Below are positions 10,901-23,801 of a DNA stretch of 64,000 nt, piece by piece; within the stretch, counting starts at the first letter, position 1, and each line of letters begins with the position of its first letter. The notes beneath the pieces are model-generated. The model ran no database searches. It had not been told where the DNA came from and saw only the letters and a list, made by a program, of their open reading frames with translations. The position numbers were made by a program, and so were the translations under genes. The stretch comes from Paramacrobiotus metropolitanus. Its lineage: Eukaryota > Tardigrada > Eutardigrada > Parachela > Macrobiotidae. The stretch covers positions 62,001-126,000 of the forward strand of contig NW_026570362.1 in assembly GCF_019649055.1 (NCBI RefSeq), written 5' to 3'.

Positions 10901-13900
10901 GAGATCACGCACAGCCGGCGCCGGATGCGGATGACGCGGACGGCGACGACGACGACGAGGAGACGACGGAGTGGAATCTGCGCAAATGCTCGGCGGCCGC
11001 GCTGGACGTGCTGTCCAACGTGTTCCACGATAATCTGCTGCCGGTGCTGCTGCCGGTGCTGGACGTGATCCTCAAGAGTCCCGACTGGATGCGCAAGGAG
11101 TCCGCCATCCTGGCCCTCGGCGCCGTCGCCGAAGGTGCGCTCAAACCGTCCCAATTTGCTCGTGTTGTGATTTAATTCATTTAATCTTTTATTACTGTAA
11201 TTATGTTGAATTATTTACGGTTAACTGTATTTAAACTGTGATTAATGTGCAGTAATTAATGTGAAATTTATCTAATACTTGGTTAATGTAATTATTATTT
11301 AAAATTTATTCAAATTTTAATTGAATTAATTGTTGAGTAATTTGATTTATTTATGGGCATTTAATCGATTTATTCTTTGATTAGTTGAGTGAATATTGAA
11401 ATAATTTGATATTTTGATTTTTATTAATTAAATTATTTAAGTGACTTGATACGAGATGTATTTGTGTTGCAGGCTGCGCGGAAGGCATGTCCGGGCATCT
11501 GCCGGCGCTCTTCCCCTTCCTACTGCAGTGCATGCAGGATCCCAAGCCGTTGGTGCGCTCCATCACCTGCTGGACGCTGAGTCGGTATGCCGGCTGGATC
11601 GTCTCGGAGGATCCCGATCGCTACTTCAAGCCACTCCTCGGACTGGTCAGTAATTGCTGCATGATGGAAAGCATTATAAAAAAATACAATTATTATAACT
11701 CAGTATTGCTTCAGCTTGTTTTTTTGCACACATATACCCTGACTTCAATCCTTTTGTGCATTCCTGATTTTAAAATTATTGATTTGAACCCTAGTGAAAG
11801 TTTTTAATCGGAAGAAACATTTTCATACATAGCAAATTTAACAATGTACTGTACTACATTACACGGTGTTTTGCAGCTGCATTGATTTATTTTTCTTAAG
11901 GATTAATTTCAGTCTGAATTTAAGATGTTTGATTCAAACCTATTGATGTTTTGAATTTAGGGTAAATTTAATTTTCTGACAGGTGATCGGAACTTAATTT
12001 TCCATAATTAAACCGGGGGCATAATTCGATTTTCTTGCAATTTGTATAGTTTAATTTTGCTTGATTTCATTGGGTTTAATTTTTGTCAACTGAATACTAA
12101 ATTAAAGCGTCCACTGCAGCTGCTGCTGCTATATTTAGCATATTTAACTAATTTAATGTCAGCCAATTTAATTTTACAAAATTTCTTTAAATATAAACCG
12201 TATTTAATTTTGGGAATTTAAATTGTTTAATCTGGATGTTTTTGAGTTTTGTCGAAAACTGAAATAATTTCCATCCGATTGAGGACTAGCTAGGACAAAT
12301 AAATGAAGAGACTGGGTTAATTAAGCACGGTGTGTTTGCGGTTGTACAGCTGCTGCAGCGCGTGCTGGACTCCAACAAGAAGGTGCAGGAGGCCGGTTGC
12401 AGCGCCTTCGCCACGCTGGAGGAGGAGGCCGGAGTGCTGCTGGTGCCGCATCTGGACGTGATCGTGCGCAGTCTGGTGGCGGCCTTCAACAAGTACCAGA
12501 GCAAGAATTTATTGATCCTGTACGACGCCATCGGCACACTGGCCGAGTCCGTCGGCCACGAGCTGAACCGCGCCGAGTACATTGCACTGCTGATGGAGCC
12601 GCTCATCTTCAAGTGGAACGGCCTGCGGCCCGACGACAAATCCCTCTTCCCACTGCTGGAGTGCCTCTCCAGCGTCGCCACCGCCATGGCCACGGGGTTT
12701 ATGCCCTACGTCGCGCCCGTCTTCCAGCGCAGTATGCAGCTCATCGAGCGCAGTATCCACGAGCAGAATGTAAGATTATAACGTCTGACAATTATTATTA
12801 CTATTTTTTATGTAACATTTTATTCATCTTTATTTTGCTTGAAATTTAAATCGAATTTACAGTCCAGTAAAATTAATTCGGAAGCTACATTTTACCGAAA
12901 TTAAGAAGAGATACGTCGAATTCAGATTCGCGTGAAATTGAAATTAAAATAAACGGTACTGTAATTTGTCCAATAAACTGCTGATTTATGTTTATTTATT
13001 TATTCCGTTGTAAAATTATAATTCTGTTATGTATGTCTGTTTAAGTGCTGATGCAGCGAGCAATTAGGAAAATTGTGTTTGACTGTTGTGGGCGTCGTGG
13101 GTGGTTTTTGATGGTTGAATTGTGGGTTGCAGCTGTTCCTGCAGCATCCGGACCTGCACGAGTCGCCGGACCGTGACTGTCTGATCGTGGCGCTGGATCT
13201 GGTCAGCGGGCTGTCGGAGGGCGTCGGCAGCCACCTGGAGCCGCTGGTCATCAACAGCAAGCTCATGCTGGCCGTCCAGCACTGCATTCGCGTACGTTAC
13301 GACCTGTATACAATATATATTTTAATACATATAATTGATTACAAAATAAATGTTAGTAATTAAAATAATTGTTAGTAAAAAAATTATTGGTTAATGAATA
13401 AGAATTATTACCTAACATGTGGGTGATGCGAAGAGTGATGGTGTGACAGGATCCGGTGCCGGAAGTGCGGCAGAGCGCCTTCGCTCTGATCGGGGATCTG
13501 GCCAAGGCGGCGTTCAACGCGGAGCGGCCCTTCCTGAGTGAGTGGCGCTCTGGCGCAGCGTTTGATCACGGAGAATGAGGACGCGAGTGAAACGGGTGTT
13601 GAATGGCGTTTTGCAGATGACTTCATCATGGCGATGGCGCAGAACATGAACCCGGAGCAGCTGTCGGTGTGCAACAACGCCACCTGGGCCCTGGGCGAGG
13701 TCTCCATCCGGCTGGGCGCCGACATCCGCCAGTACGTCCACCTGGTCCTCGAGTCCCTCATCTGCCTCATGAACCGGCCCAACACGCAGAAGACCCTCCT
13801 GGAGAACACCGGTAAGTACCCCTTGATCATTGAGCAGTCGAATTCAATCGAAATTTAGGCAACGCAATCAGTTTGAGCTGGAAATTAAATTATTAAATTG

Positions 13901-15636
13901 CAAAAGTGCAATTATTGACTACTCTGTAGTAAACAAAATCAGCTTTACACTGAATTACAATAAAATAAATACAGCGATTAGATAATTCAGTTCAATTTGA
14001 AATTAAAATAAATTCGGGGGATATAGAAATGTAATTAATCCAGCTTGAAATTTGAAATTGAGTGGAATGAAATGAATTAAAGAAAATGAAATTATACATG
14101 ACTTGCGTGTAATGAATTCAGTTTTCGATTAAATAAGCTATGTTTTCAGACAATAATCGCGCGATACTCATGTGCGTTACATTTTTTTAATTATGCTGGT
14201 TGTGAATATCAATTAGATTACGTTAATTATTCAATAAAAAATTAATTTAATTTAAAAAAATAATTAAATAAAAGAACATTCAGTAAAGAATTAATTAAAT
14301 TAATGTATTTGTTTGTATAAATTACTGTTGACTTTTTAACGGCCGGATAATTGTCCTCATCGGCAACGCTGTGCATCCATGCCCGATCTGTAAAAGGAGC
14401 TTCGGAATGTCCGCTCTGTTTCGCTGATGACAGGGGCGGAGCTGGCATGGGCGTACTAGTGCGTTGCAGACGAGGGGAATTATTGGTCGCTGGGTGTGCA
14501 ATTACGACTGGGTCTGGAGTTCGCCGGCGGGGCCGGTGTGACCAATCTTGAGCATTCTGTAGCCATCACGCTGGGCCGGCTGGGCTGGGCCTGCCCCGAT
14601 CTGCTGGCCAACCAGCTGCACTTCTTCATCAAGCCCTGGTGCCACGCCCTCCGCAACGTCCGCGACAACGACGAGAAAGCCAGCGCCTTCCGGTACGTTG
14701 ATTTATTAGTATATATTCAGTAAAATCAGCTACTGTCTGAGACGTTACCGTGTCGTCCATAAATGCCGATAATTCTTATTCAGCCACTTACCGCTGAAAC
14801 CGCCAAATTAATCTTATCTGATTTAACCGTTAATGTAACTGAATTTGTTGCAACCTGTCGTGAATTGAATTGTGTTTAGATGTGAGTGTGTTTTTGTGGA
14901 AAACTGTCAACAATGTCATCGATTTCAGCTTGGGTTTAATTTTATTTATTTGAAATTGGATTTAAATTTTACCTGCTTGATAATAGTGCCGTATGGCGTA
15001 TGCGGCTGTAGCGTTGCGTGGCTGGTGTACAATGTAATACGCACTTTTTTGATTGCCTGGCAGGGGTCTGTGCATGATGATCGGGAGCCGCGCCAATCCG
15101 CTGGAGCTGCAGGATTTCGTGGCCTTCTGCGACGGTGTGGCCTCCTGGATCTCGCCCGATCAGGAACTCAAGGGCATGTTCCAACAGGTATGATTCATTA
15201 GTTAACTGCTGTAGTTTGCCGTTCATCAACTACGTTTAATTTGACGATATTACTGCTCGCTTAATTCCTTATGATACGTATCGGTCATTTGTTGGCCTTT
15301 GTTGATGTTTTTCCTTGTTGTGTTGTGTACGAAAAACAGTTGTGACGATATTTGTTTCGGTATTACTGTAATAACCACGATCAAGTAAAAATGCAATGGC
15401 TTAAATATCTACAATTAAATTTACAATGTAATCAGAAGAACTTTAATTACAATTTACGAATGAAACCTGAATAAATTGCCGTCGGGATTTTTATGGGAAG
15501 GAGAGCGTTAATTGGTCATGATGTGTAGATTCTGTCGACGTACAAGGCGGCGGCGCCGGCGGAGCAGTGGCCGGCCTTCATGGAGCAGTTCCCCGCGGTG
15601 GTGCGCGACCGGCTGCAGAAGCACTACGGCCTGTGA
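7903..15636 (+). CDS. TNPO1: Transportin-1 (importin beta-2), fifteen exons
   Basis: Exons: 7903-8016, 8082-8157, 8316-8495, 8901-8977, 9042-9266, 9794-10202, 10901-11134, 11473-11645, 12350-12769, 13133-13291, 13450-13537, 13617-13811, 14563-14692, 15064-15187, 15529-15636. Every junction is GT-AG and keeps phase, giving 903 residues, close to the vertebrate length of about 890-898. The protein is the karyopherin that carries PY-NLS cargoes such as hnRNP A1 into the nucleus and is released by RanGTP. HEAT repeats run throughout. Strongly conserved blocks include [105 protein letters not shown] and [13 protein letters not shown]. The acidic H8 loop, which couples Ran binding to cargo release, is at about residues 331-387 and spans exons 6 and 7. 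No lesion is seen; it is probably functional. Confidence 0.96.
9400..9720. repeat. Degenerate T-rich tandem repeats in transportin intron 5
   Basis: Diverged units of roughly 60 bp with recurring TTGACGGTATTTT, ATTCTTT and GCATTTTT motifs. Confidence 0.5.
10252..10515. repeat. About 66-bp tandem repeat in transportin intron 6
   Basis: Between three and four diverged copies share CCACAGAAAAATTTTGAAT, TTTACTG(C/T)ATCTGGAAAA and ATAGAAAACCATCGAA. Confidence 0.75.
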
Positions 15637-16235
15637 AGCTTTTCCCCGACAACCTGTAGTTCCGCCTGGCAATGACGACGGGGACGCGATGGTCAATAGG
15701 CACGTCGTCGGTGGAGTAAGGACGCGATGTAGGAGAAGATGCGACGGGATCGTCGGTTAGGTCGTCAACTCGTCGGTGTAGGGATGCGTTGTTGCGTTGT
15801 TTAATCTGTGATTAGGAAGTAAGTGTGTTTTGTTCTTTCGGTTTGGTTTCTTTCTTTGGTAATTATCTCGGCTCTGTGGATTGATTTGTGTTCGACTGGG
15901 AATTCCGTTTGCGGCTGATATGGCGCGACCAGCACCCGTGTACGTGTAGGCCGGGGGCGGGTCAGCGTGTGTAATGTGTTTTTTTTACAAAAACGATACA
16001 TGTGATAGGGTTTTTAGCTTTGTTTTGCGCCGGCTTTTTGAGTGCTGATTATTTTTGTAAACACGACTGGGGAGCTGCTCGTTGGTGGTTTGTAATGGTG
16101 ACGGTTAATTCGGTTAGTTGGTGATGCTATCGATGGTTTTGTTTCAATGCGACGTCCCCTGTAGGATTCGATGCGATGCGATTGACGTGGATTGCTCCTC
16201 GGTTGTCTTTTTTTGTTTGTTTTCTAATAAATTTC
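15637..16235 (+). other. Probable transportin 3' UTR with polyadenylation signal
   Basis: Sequence after the transportin stop codon has no convincing frame. AATAAA at 16226-16231 follows a T-rich stretch and is the best candidate polyadenylation signal, giving a 3' UTR of about 600 nt. Confidence 0.55.
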
Positions 16236-16529
16236 CTCCAGTGTCCGACGCTGTGGATCGGTGCTGCTGCCGGTCGTACTGATCATGAAGCATTTACTCG
16301 TCAGCCGTAAAAGTGTTGAACGAGAAACAGTATTGCCGTATCTAAGGGGCATTCATTGGTAATTATCGTAATCTTACGTTTATCATAATCTCTGCATTCA
16401 TAAAAAACGAAATGTGAACAATTAATACACAAGAAACTTGAGGAATAATGATGAGTGTGAACAACAGGCTGCGAGAAAGCGGTCGTGACGAGTCCGCAAC
16501 TGAATTGCCTGCCTTCTGGTCATCCGTGA

Positions 16530-16800
16530 TTAGACACGGAATAGAGCATGGATACCGCCAATCGGCTCAGTGTGGATACACCATACATGGAGCCAGCGCC
16601 AGTCCTCATTGACCCACAACTGCAGTTTCCCATTCCCCTCGAAATCGCTAAACCTGCAACGTACAACGGGCCCGCTTACCGTTGCGGAGGTGGTACCGTG
16701 GTAGTCCGGCTCATGAGGAGCGCTGCATTCAAGCAGTTATCGGACTTATCGCTGTCGGAATAACCGACAGCAAGGGATGGAGGATCTATGTCAATGATCT
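16530..16800 (-). pseudogene. Relic of a third F-box family member (paralog of genes A and B)
   Basis: On the minus strand 16653-16530 is a 124-nt block that matches exon 4 of F-box genes A and B in length. It opens after CAG with GTTTAGCGATTTC and ends in …GIHALFRV plus stop, against …GINELFRV plus stop in A. It includes KLQLWVNEDWRWL, against ALQMWDNVDLRLL. Just upstream in gene direction (about 16680-16770) the frame reads SDSDKSDNCLNAALLMSR, matching DSDNCFKAATLMSRS in exon 3 of A. The two pieces are only 26 nt apart, whereas A and B have several hundred bases of exon 3 plus an intron of nearly 500 nt there. A deletion must therefore have joined them. Exons 1 and 2 are not visible nearby. 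Confidence 0.78.
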
Positions 16801-18882
16801 GCGGTTAGTGGCGGCCACTGGTGTGACAGACAAATGCAGGAGGCTCATAGTGGTCTTTATTGTACAAATAAAGGGAGCAAATGCCGCGTGATTGCGGAAG
16901 AAAGAACAACAAAGCCAATGTCTGGCATGAAATCAGCAAGTCAAGTTGCTGCGAGCGAGTTCTAACGCGTAATGAAAATGTAGAGAGAGAAAGAGCTGGC
17001 GGCAACGGCGTCACGCTGGCCAGACATGTGGAATGTGATGCGCAGACTGGACTCGTATCCAACGCGAGCGTATGAGCGCTGAGTCATACAGCGAGAGAGA
17101 AGCGAGAGAGCAAGTATGCTCAGTGAGTGCGCCCGCGGTAGATCCGCTAGGCGGAGAGTGCAGTGCAGCCACTCACTGTATTCCTGTATTATGTAAACTA
17201 CTGTATTCCTATTCCTACAGGAAAAGCGACATTTTACATCAGAATCTATCACGACTTGCCGCTCACCGGTTGATCTACTAACTGACTGACTGACAATGCA
17301 AATATTGATCGCTAAATATCACAGTGGACAGAGGTCATAAATACAATAAAGGTTACGATTACTACGGCATCACGGAATCCTAGAGCCGCTGGTTGTAATT
17401 CTGTGACAGAATTTCTGTCAATGTTGAATTGCTACTTGACGTGGGATTTTTGAATGGTTAGTTACTGCATTGTTCGATGGGCTATAGCGCTAAACGCCAG
17501 ATGAGCAGCTCTGACAACTTTATTACCACCGTCAACTGCCGCACACCCGTATCCTTCGTCGGCTACGTGTCCCCTGCCAGCGGCCCCCGGGCCAACGGCT
17601 TTTTCGCAGCCACTTCCGGCTCGCTATTTACCGTCTCCAGTACTGGAATGATCACTTCACGGGCCTGTGTCTCTGACTGCGTTCTATGACTTCTAACACG
17701 GCGTCCATAGGTGGTGGACTGTTTCCCTTGACTCTGTGCAGCAGATCCAGGTGCACATCACCTGAAACGCACCCCTTCCGCTGCAATCGGCAGCTTTTTG
17801 ACAATGGCAACGCACTTCGTCTCCGCCTTTTACACCATCCCGGGTACCTTCATCTTCATTATGACGAACAGAATTCCCGGGCCCGTAACGTACGGCGGAG
17901 ATAGTGGTGGAGTTGGAGCCGACCTCGGACAGCACATAGCTTTCTTGTTGGCCTGCTATAGAGAGACAACGTGTAGAGCGCAAACGCGGATAGTTCCCAT
18001 ACTACAGCGTATTGTCGCCGGGATTTACTCGACTTAATATGGCGCATACCCATTTCCGGCTAGAAAAGCTTGGTAGCGCAGAATTTCACATCTGCAAAGT
18101 TTTCCTGTGTGCGGCGGAACAAAGGAGTGCGAAGTGTCTGTTCAAGCGATTGAATAGAGGTCAAATTACGTTTATATATCTGTCAAGTTACGTTTATATA
18201 TCGACATGTCTTCGTGGTAATCAGTTTTGCGGCACAGAGGAAACCCAGAATCGACCTGTCCTGTTTATGGATTGCTCTGTTGCAGATCTATATTTCCTCG
18301 TATGGAATATATCAGCTCCACCAAACCAAAAAAAGACCAACCAAAAGCAACATTATATTCTGAAAGCCCGTAGTCAAAAACCCGACCAGATAGTATTTAT
18401 TTCTTAAATCAAATAGTGGCCATCCAGGGGGTTTTGCTGACTCTTAACCCGGCAACGTCTGCTAAGTGGAAAAACCACCAGTAAAGTTCGCCAATTTTTA
18501 CAACGCCAGGACTGTCGTTATTACCGGAACGACATGTGCAAAGACATTAAATAGAGCAAAGTTAACTCTTCGCACAAAGTTAACTCTTTAAATTCCCGAA
18601 CAATTGACCCCCCGCGTATGACAGTTTCCTTTGGGAATGCTGCCTTTTTTGCTCCGTGTATGAGTATTTAGAAATCCTACATTAGTTCTTTTTCTACATA
18701 GTTACTAGTATCTGTACATGTGCCAATGCATGACAGTGTACGATATTATGTATTTTGCGTGCTTCGCGACAATTCTTATTTCTGCTGTTAAGTATAATTA
18801 TGGAAAATAATTTTGGAAAATCTATGGACAAGCTGGGTAAAAACAAAAATGTATAGGAAATCACCCAATCTTGAACGTTTAT
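16801..18882. other. Intergenic, no supported gene
   Basis: Frames here are short and poorly composed. The stretch 17470-18000 is GC-richer than its surroundings and has moderate open frames on both strands, but no domain or splice structure I can defend. Confidence 0.4.
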
Positions 18883-18952
18883 CGGCAACCTCGTGCAGGC
18901 GTTATTCTTTATGGTTGTAGACGTTAAGCCAATTGAACAAACAAACAACAAG
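18883..18952 (+). mobile_element. Detached 3' tail of a CR1/L2-like LINE
   Basis: About 70 bp match the 3' end of the LINE at 47.2-50.6 kb. Both have CC(T)CGTGCAGG or CCTTGTGCAGG, a short variable spacer, GTTGTAGACGTTAAGC, and then a CAAACAAACAA tail. This is a severely 5'-truncated insertion, as is usual for LINEs. Confidence 0.75.
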
Positions 18953-19946
18953 AAAACTGTTTTGCATTGAGGGTTGACAGTGCCGAGGTTCGCCGGGTGG
19001 ATTTTCTCGACGGTCCCAGGAAACGATCCCGGAAACGGTCCCGTTTTGCCGATACCGAGGCACGCAATGCGCTGGGCGGTGTATGTGTGTGTAACAATGT
19101 TTTTGTTGTTTGTTTTACAAAATGGTAGATGTCATATGCTGGTAGAGATTAATCAAAGTGAGATTTAGTCATTTGTGAGGCTCCTTGCGATGCCGTTTTT
19201 TATAGTTTTCTTGTCCAACGGCTCCTGTGTGCCCTGTGTGCGTTCTTGTTTAATTAGCTCTAGGGAGCAGTAATTATTTGTAATTACTGCTCTGTAGTAA
19301 GCCGTCTTTACCTTATGAGCGGAACTCGGTAGCAGACATTTTGATTTCTGTCATAAAACTACTGAAACGCTAAGCTTCCCACCTCAACGCTAAGCTAATC
19401 TGCTTGACTTTTAAGGAGGATGACAATGCGTGGTGGCGGGATACATTTAGGATATGGGCGGTGAACACGCCGTCATGCAATTTGAATGCATGAAAGTAAC
19501 GTTACACCGCGATGGGCGTGGGCATGCTGTATTCTCTGGCACATTCCTCAAATCCCTTTGGCGTCGCGGGTGAAGCTAAATTTGCCTGCCGGAGGCGGCC
19601 GACGGGTGCTGGAGTGACATAGCGGTCTGCTATATTACAAACTCTTTGTTGAATGGAACAAAAAGTGATTAACGGACCAGATTACGCGCCTGGCCACTGC
19701 CGTTCTGTTGGGAGAGGGCTGCACTTTCCGTCAGACGCTACGGTGAATGTTACGCGGCCCTGCGTGAAGAAGATGGCAGACCATTCCGCTTCCGACGCGC
19801 CATGGCTGTGCAGCGGAGCAGAATTATTCAAATATCCGGCACTCCGACATTCCGGCCAAAAACCGACTGCCGGAATTTCTCCCATGCCATTGTCGAGTTT
19901 TGAACAGGCTGCAAGCTTCCCACCACTACGTTAAGCGGTGTCCTCC
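18953..19946. other. Intergenic, nothing recognised
   Basis: No frame, RNA gene or clear repeat that I can support. Confidence 0.4.
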
Positions 19947-20325
19947 CATTTCGCCATTTCGCCAGCGGCACATTTCGCCAACCGGACATTTCGCCAACCG
20001 TAGTTTTTCTATTTATTCAGGTTTTCTTAGGCTTCTTAGGTTTTTATGTTTTCTTAGGTTATCCTTACGTTTCATATAGGATTCTTAGGTTTTCTCAGTT
20101 TCCCACGTTTTTTAGTTTAGCCTTCTTAGTTTTTTTAGGTTTCTTAGACTTTGTAGATCTTCTTCGCTTTCTTGCGCTTTTTAGGTTTCTCTTTTAGGTT
20201 GTTTTTGCTTGTGTTATAAATTCGATTCGAACTGTTTGTGATAATTTCGCTTCGAACTGCTGCGAAATGCTGTTACAAAGCGAATTGTCCGGTTGGCGAA
20301 ATGTCCCGTTGGCGAAATGGGTGGT
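19947..20325. mobile_element. Foldback/MITE-like element with TTCGCCAACCGGACA arms
   Basis: The left arm (about 19947-20000) carries several copies of CATTTCGCCAACCGGACA. The right arm (about 20280-20325) carries the reverse complement (TGTCCGGTTGGCGAAATG). The core is a T-rich minisatellite of (TTTCTTAGG)-like units. There is no coding sequence, so it is a non-autonomous element. Confidence 0.7.
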
Positions 20326-23300
20326 AGCCGATATAGCCGCCGGGTGACACGTGGTGATGTGGAATATTCCATAGGAGTCGATGCAGCCACGGAGACAGCG
20401 CAGGCTGCTCTACCTCCATGGCGCATAGCGCATGGCTGGAGCGCTATTGATAATTTTAACGATCGTTTCGCAGTGACCGTTAGTCAATGGATTGGGAGCG
20501 AAAGGACTAAATAGTAAGTGAACAAGATGTAGGGCTAGACCGAAGCCAGCAAAAGGCACTGGCCAGATCATCTCGCCTACGCCCAGTGCAATACGATTAA
20601 TGCCTAAATGGCAAGGAAAGCACATAAAACGTTCCAATCAGCAATGTGGAAAATGTGTGCAAAAATTGGGCTGTACTCACTGCAGAATACATTATCTTCT
20701 GCTGATATCGCAACGCAACGTCTGTTACCCCGTTTTCTTCGTATTCAGTGCTGGCTTCGTATTCAGATCACATAATCCAAATGGTCTCAAACGCAGCTTA
20801 TTTAAATAATTTTCTAATATAAATCTAGCTCGATCTGTGAACATTGTCTCTAATATCGTCGTGCCATGTGCTTTTAGACTGTGTGTTGTCGCGAATTGTA
20901 TTACCTGAGAAACTGAGGTACGTACCAACAACGGCGCGCAACGCCACATTTTTTTCGCGCTATTTGGGGTCGGCCTACTTTACCTTTGCCGCCCTTTGCC
21001 TTTCCCTTTTCACTTTACCTTTTTCAAGTTCACCGTTCCTTTGCCCTGGCCGCCGTGAATACCTTTGCCGTCCCAATTTACGGTTGACAAACGCTGTTCG
21101 AAAAACCTTTACCGTTATTTAACCATTGAAATATGCATTGTAAATTACCGTCAAAACTTTGCCGTTTCTACAATTTCTTGCTTTTGTATTTTGAAATATT
21201 TCGTGACCATTAATAACTGCGTGTGGCTTTTGCGAGCACCTCGCATCATCGTTTAGCAATTGTCACCACCTCTTTCTTTAATATACTAAGTCCAGTGCGA
21301 TTGTTTATTAAACAATAAACAATCGCATTGGGTGTACATATATATGTCTGCCATGCAAGCACACAAAAGCGTGCCGATTAAGATGATGAAATAACAGCTA
21401 CAGGTCAAAATGGCCGACTTGCGATTTCTACTGAATTTCGATAACTTATACCATAAACAATGTTATTCTGCATTGTTTGTGTACTATACAGCACTGAAAA
21501 ACAAACTAACTGTAAGCGGTCAGAAAATTATGGTGAGCCGATGGCGAGTAGAGCGCCACCTGCGCCGTGCGCGTTTGCTTTACAGTAACCAGGGCTGCAG
21601 CTGGCACATGCCTTGCTCACAGCATTTATGTAGCTGCAGCTGCGCACACCGAAAACGGTTTGGCCTATCGCAGGGGGCGCCACTGACGATTTCACATCCC
21701 TTGCAGTAAGCAGACCAGTGAGCATTGGAGAAACTTAGCAAAGCGCCAATGACAACTATTTAACTGTATCCTATTTTCACCAATCCCGATTGCGAATCTG
21801 ATTCTAAGTTTTGACTTCCGTTTGGTGCTTTGCGTGTCTCGATATTGACATGCTATACGGAAGTTGCCCTCAACTACCGTACTCGATGACCAACCATACA
21901 CAGTTGGTACAGTGGGAGTACGATCTGGACTCCGATGAGTGGTCGTACACAACAAACTCTACTTCCGCTAGGTACAGCGAATGTGCCTAACGAACGAAAC
22001 CGAAAGCCAAACATTTAGGAACTTCCCAAATGTTTAATCAACAGAAGAGAACGCACTTCTACCAGTTAAGGTCACACCAACTCTCTAGTAAAAGCTTACT
22101 TCTTCAGTCTTCAGACTCTTCTCACACGAGCGACCAAAGACTAACTATGCAATCAGAATCGCTAATGAAATTAATGATCACAAGAGTTAGGTAAGAACAG
22201 CAAGTCACACGTACCAGAACAGATAACACGTACATCACAGCACGTACGTACGGAATACACGCTTTCACTGGCGAGTTACAGCATTTTAAAATTTTTGTTT
22301 TCGTTGTTTGTTAAGCAAAATTTCTGAAATCGAAAAACTGCGACCACTAAGCTGAAGTTTATGCTTGTATGCATCGTTTAACGTCAAATTTCTTTCACAG
22401 GCTTTAGTAATAGAGGTTTTTGTAACCGTGTGAAAATTTTGGACAGCTGATGCTGCCAACCATTGTGGGGTTATTGTGTGCGGTGGTCACTGCGGTGAGC
22501 AGTTATTTCGGCCATTTTGAAATACGAAAGACTCATGTTTGAAAACGCTAATATTTACTGCGGTCGAAAATAATTCTTTTTAGCAAAAGGACTATAACCG
22601 GTTATTTCATCACCTTTAGATGAAATTCTACCCGTTTGCACCCCTCTTGCTAGAAAAAAAAGCCATGACGGACTCATAAACACTTCCATAGTGTACGTCG
22701 TTGCTTTCAGTGCTCAGAACATCGAAATATTCCGATTTAAACTCAAAATGTGCGCGCAATAACCGGCTCCTGTAAAATCACTCAGACGGGTCAAAAAGTT
22801 TAAAAACTCAGACGGGTCAAATAACTCAGCTATCTGCCCAAACTTCGTGAAACGTTCCAGTATGGTACACCTATGTATGTAGTACATTCAGAACCAATAT
22901 GATTAAGTTGACTTAAAAAACACAGATGCAGCGATTTTTCAAATAGTAATTGAAACTCGTATAATTCGGTGAATTTACTTCGGACAATCTTTATTTTGGT
23001 TCAGAATGTGTATGGGAAGCCGCCGGGTGCAGTTTTATCTAGCGTCTGCATTACTCTGTTACTAGTCGTTTCCGATACTTTATGGCAAGCATTTTAGGCA
23101 GGGAATTACGCCGGTTGAGCAAATGTTTTCTGGAGCAGGAGATTGTGTGACGCATGCTCTTCCACAGCTTCGTATTGCCAGAAGCTGATCCCTCACTGAT
23201 TTATGCAGGCCACCTTCTTCGTCGGGCCTGGTTAGCTAGGATTGCCAGCCTTTTGTTGTGTGATGTGTTACAGCAGAAATAGCACTACATTTCACAACCC

Positions 23301-23774
23301 TGTGAGTGGAAATATTATAACCTGGGACTGAGAATGGGGAATAGTACTGGGAATTGGCACGGTACATGGTATTGTGCGTTGTGTATGGAAATGATATTTT
23401 GTTATAAGAATGGACTGCTAATAATTTCACTCAAAATTTTTACGTAACTCTTTAATAACCGAAATTTCCGTCCGTCCGCTTCCTTTGGTTTCGTTTTCGT
23501 CGACTTCTGCCCATTTTCGTCCATATATTTTGAGACGCTACGTCACCGGTTGAGACTGCCTTTTTCCGCGAAGTGTGATAGAGGCATGTTAAGATAACCG
23601 GCACGGCCGCTCCCACGAATAAACTTGTGCTTTTTTGTGTATTCGCACAGTTTTGTCGGTTCGATGAACTAGGCCGTAGAGTTTGGGAACAAGAAAGCAA
23701 CGCATGGGGAACTTGTGTGTTGCTCGTACAATCAGTATATTTAAAAATTTAAACCATACCTGTGATGAGATTTT
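20326..23774. other. Intergenic, low-complexity patches only
   Basis: No supported gene. A pyrimidine-rich run with repeated CCTTTGCC lies at about 20980-21110. A hairpin lies at about 21298-21330. A short direct repeat (ACTCAGACGGGTCAAA) occurs twice near 22785-22825. Confidence 0.4.
21298..21330. repeat. Small perfect hairpin
   Basis: GCGATTGTTTATT, a 4-base loop, and AATAAACAATCGC. Confidence 0.7.
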
Positions 23775-23801
23775 ATGAACATTTATAGGGCTGGTCTCAA
23801 G

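Noticed and set aside
12286-12849. Minus-strand and alternative plus frames of 135-150 codons
   Set aside because: Shadows of transportin exon 9.
17477-18037. Open frames in the GC-richer 17.5-18.0 kb block
   Set aside because: Several overlapping short frames on both strands, no splice structure or domain; not enough to call a gene.
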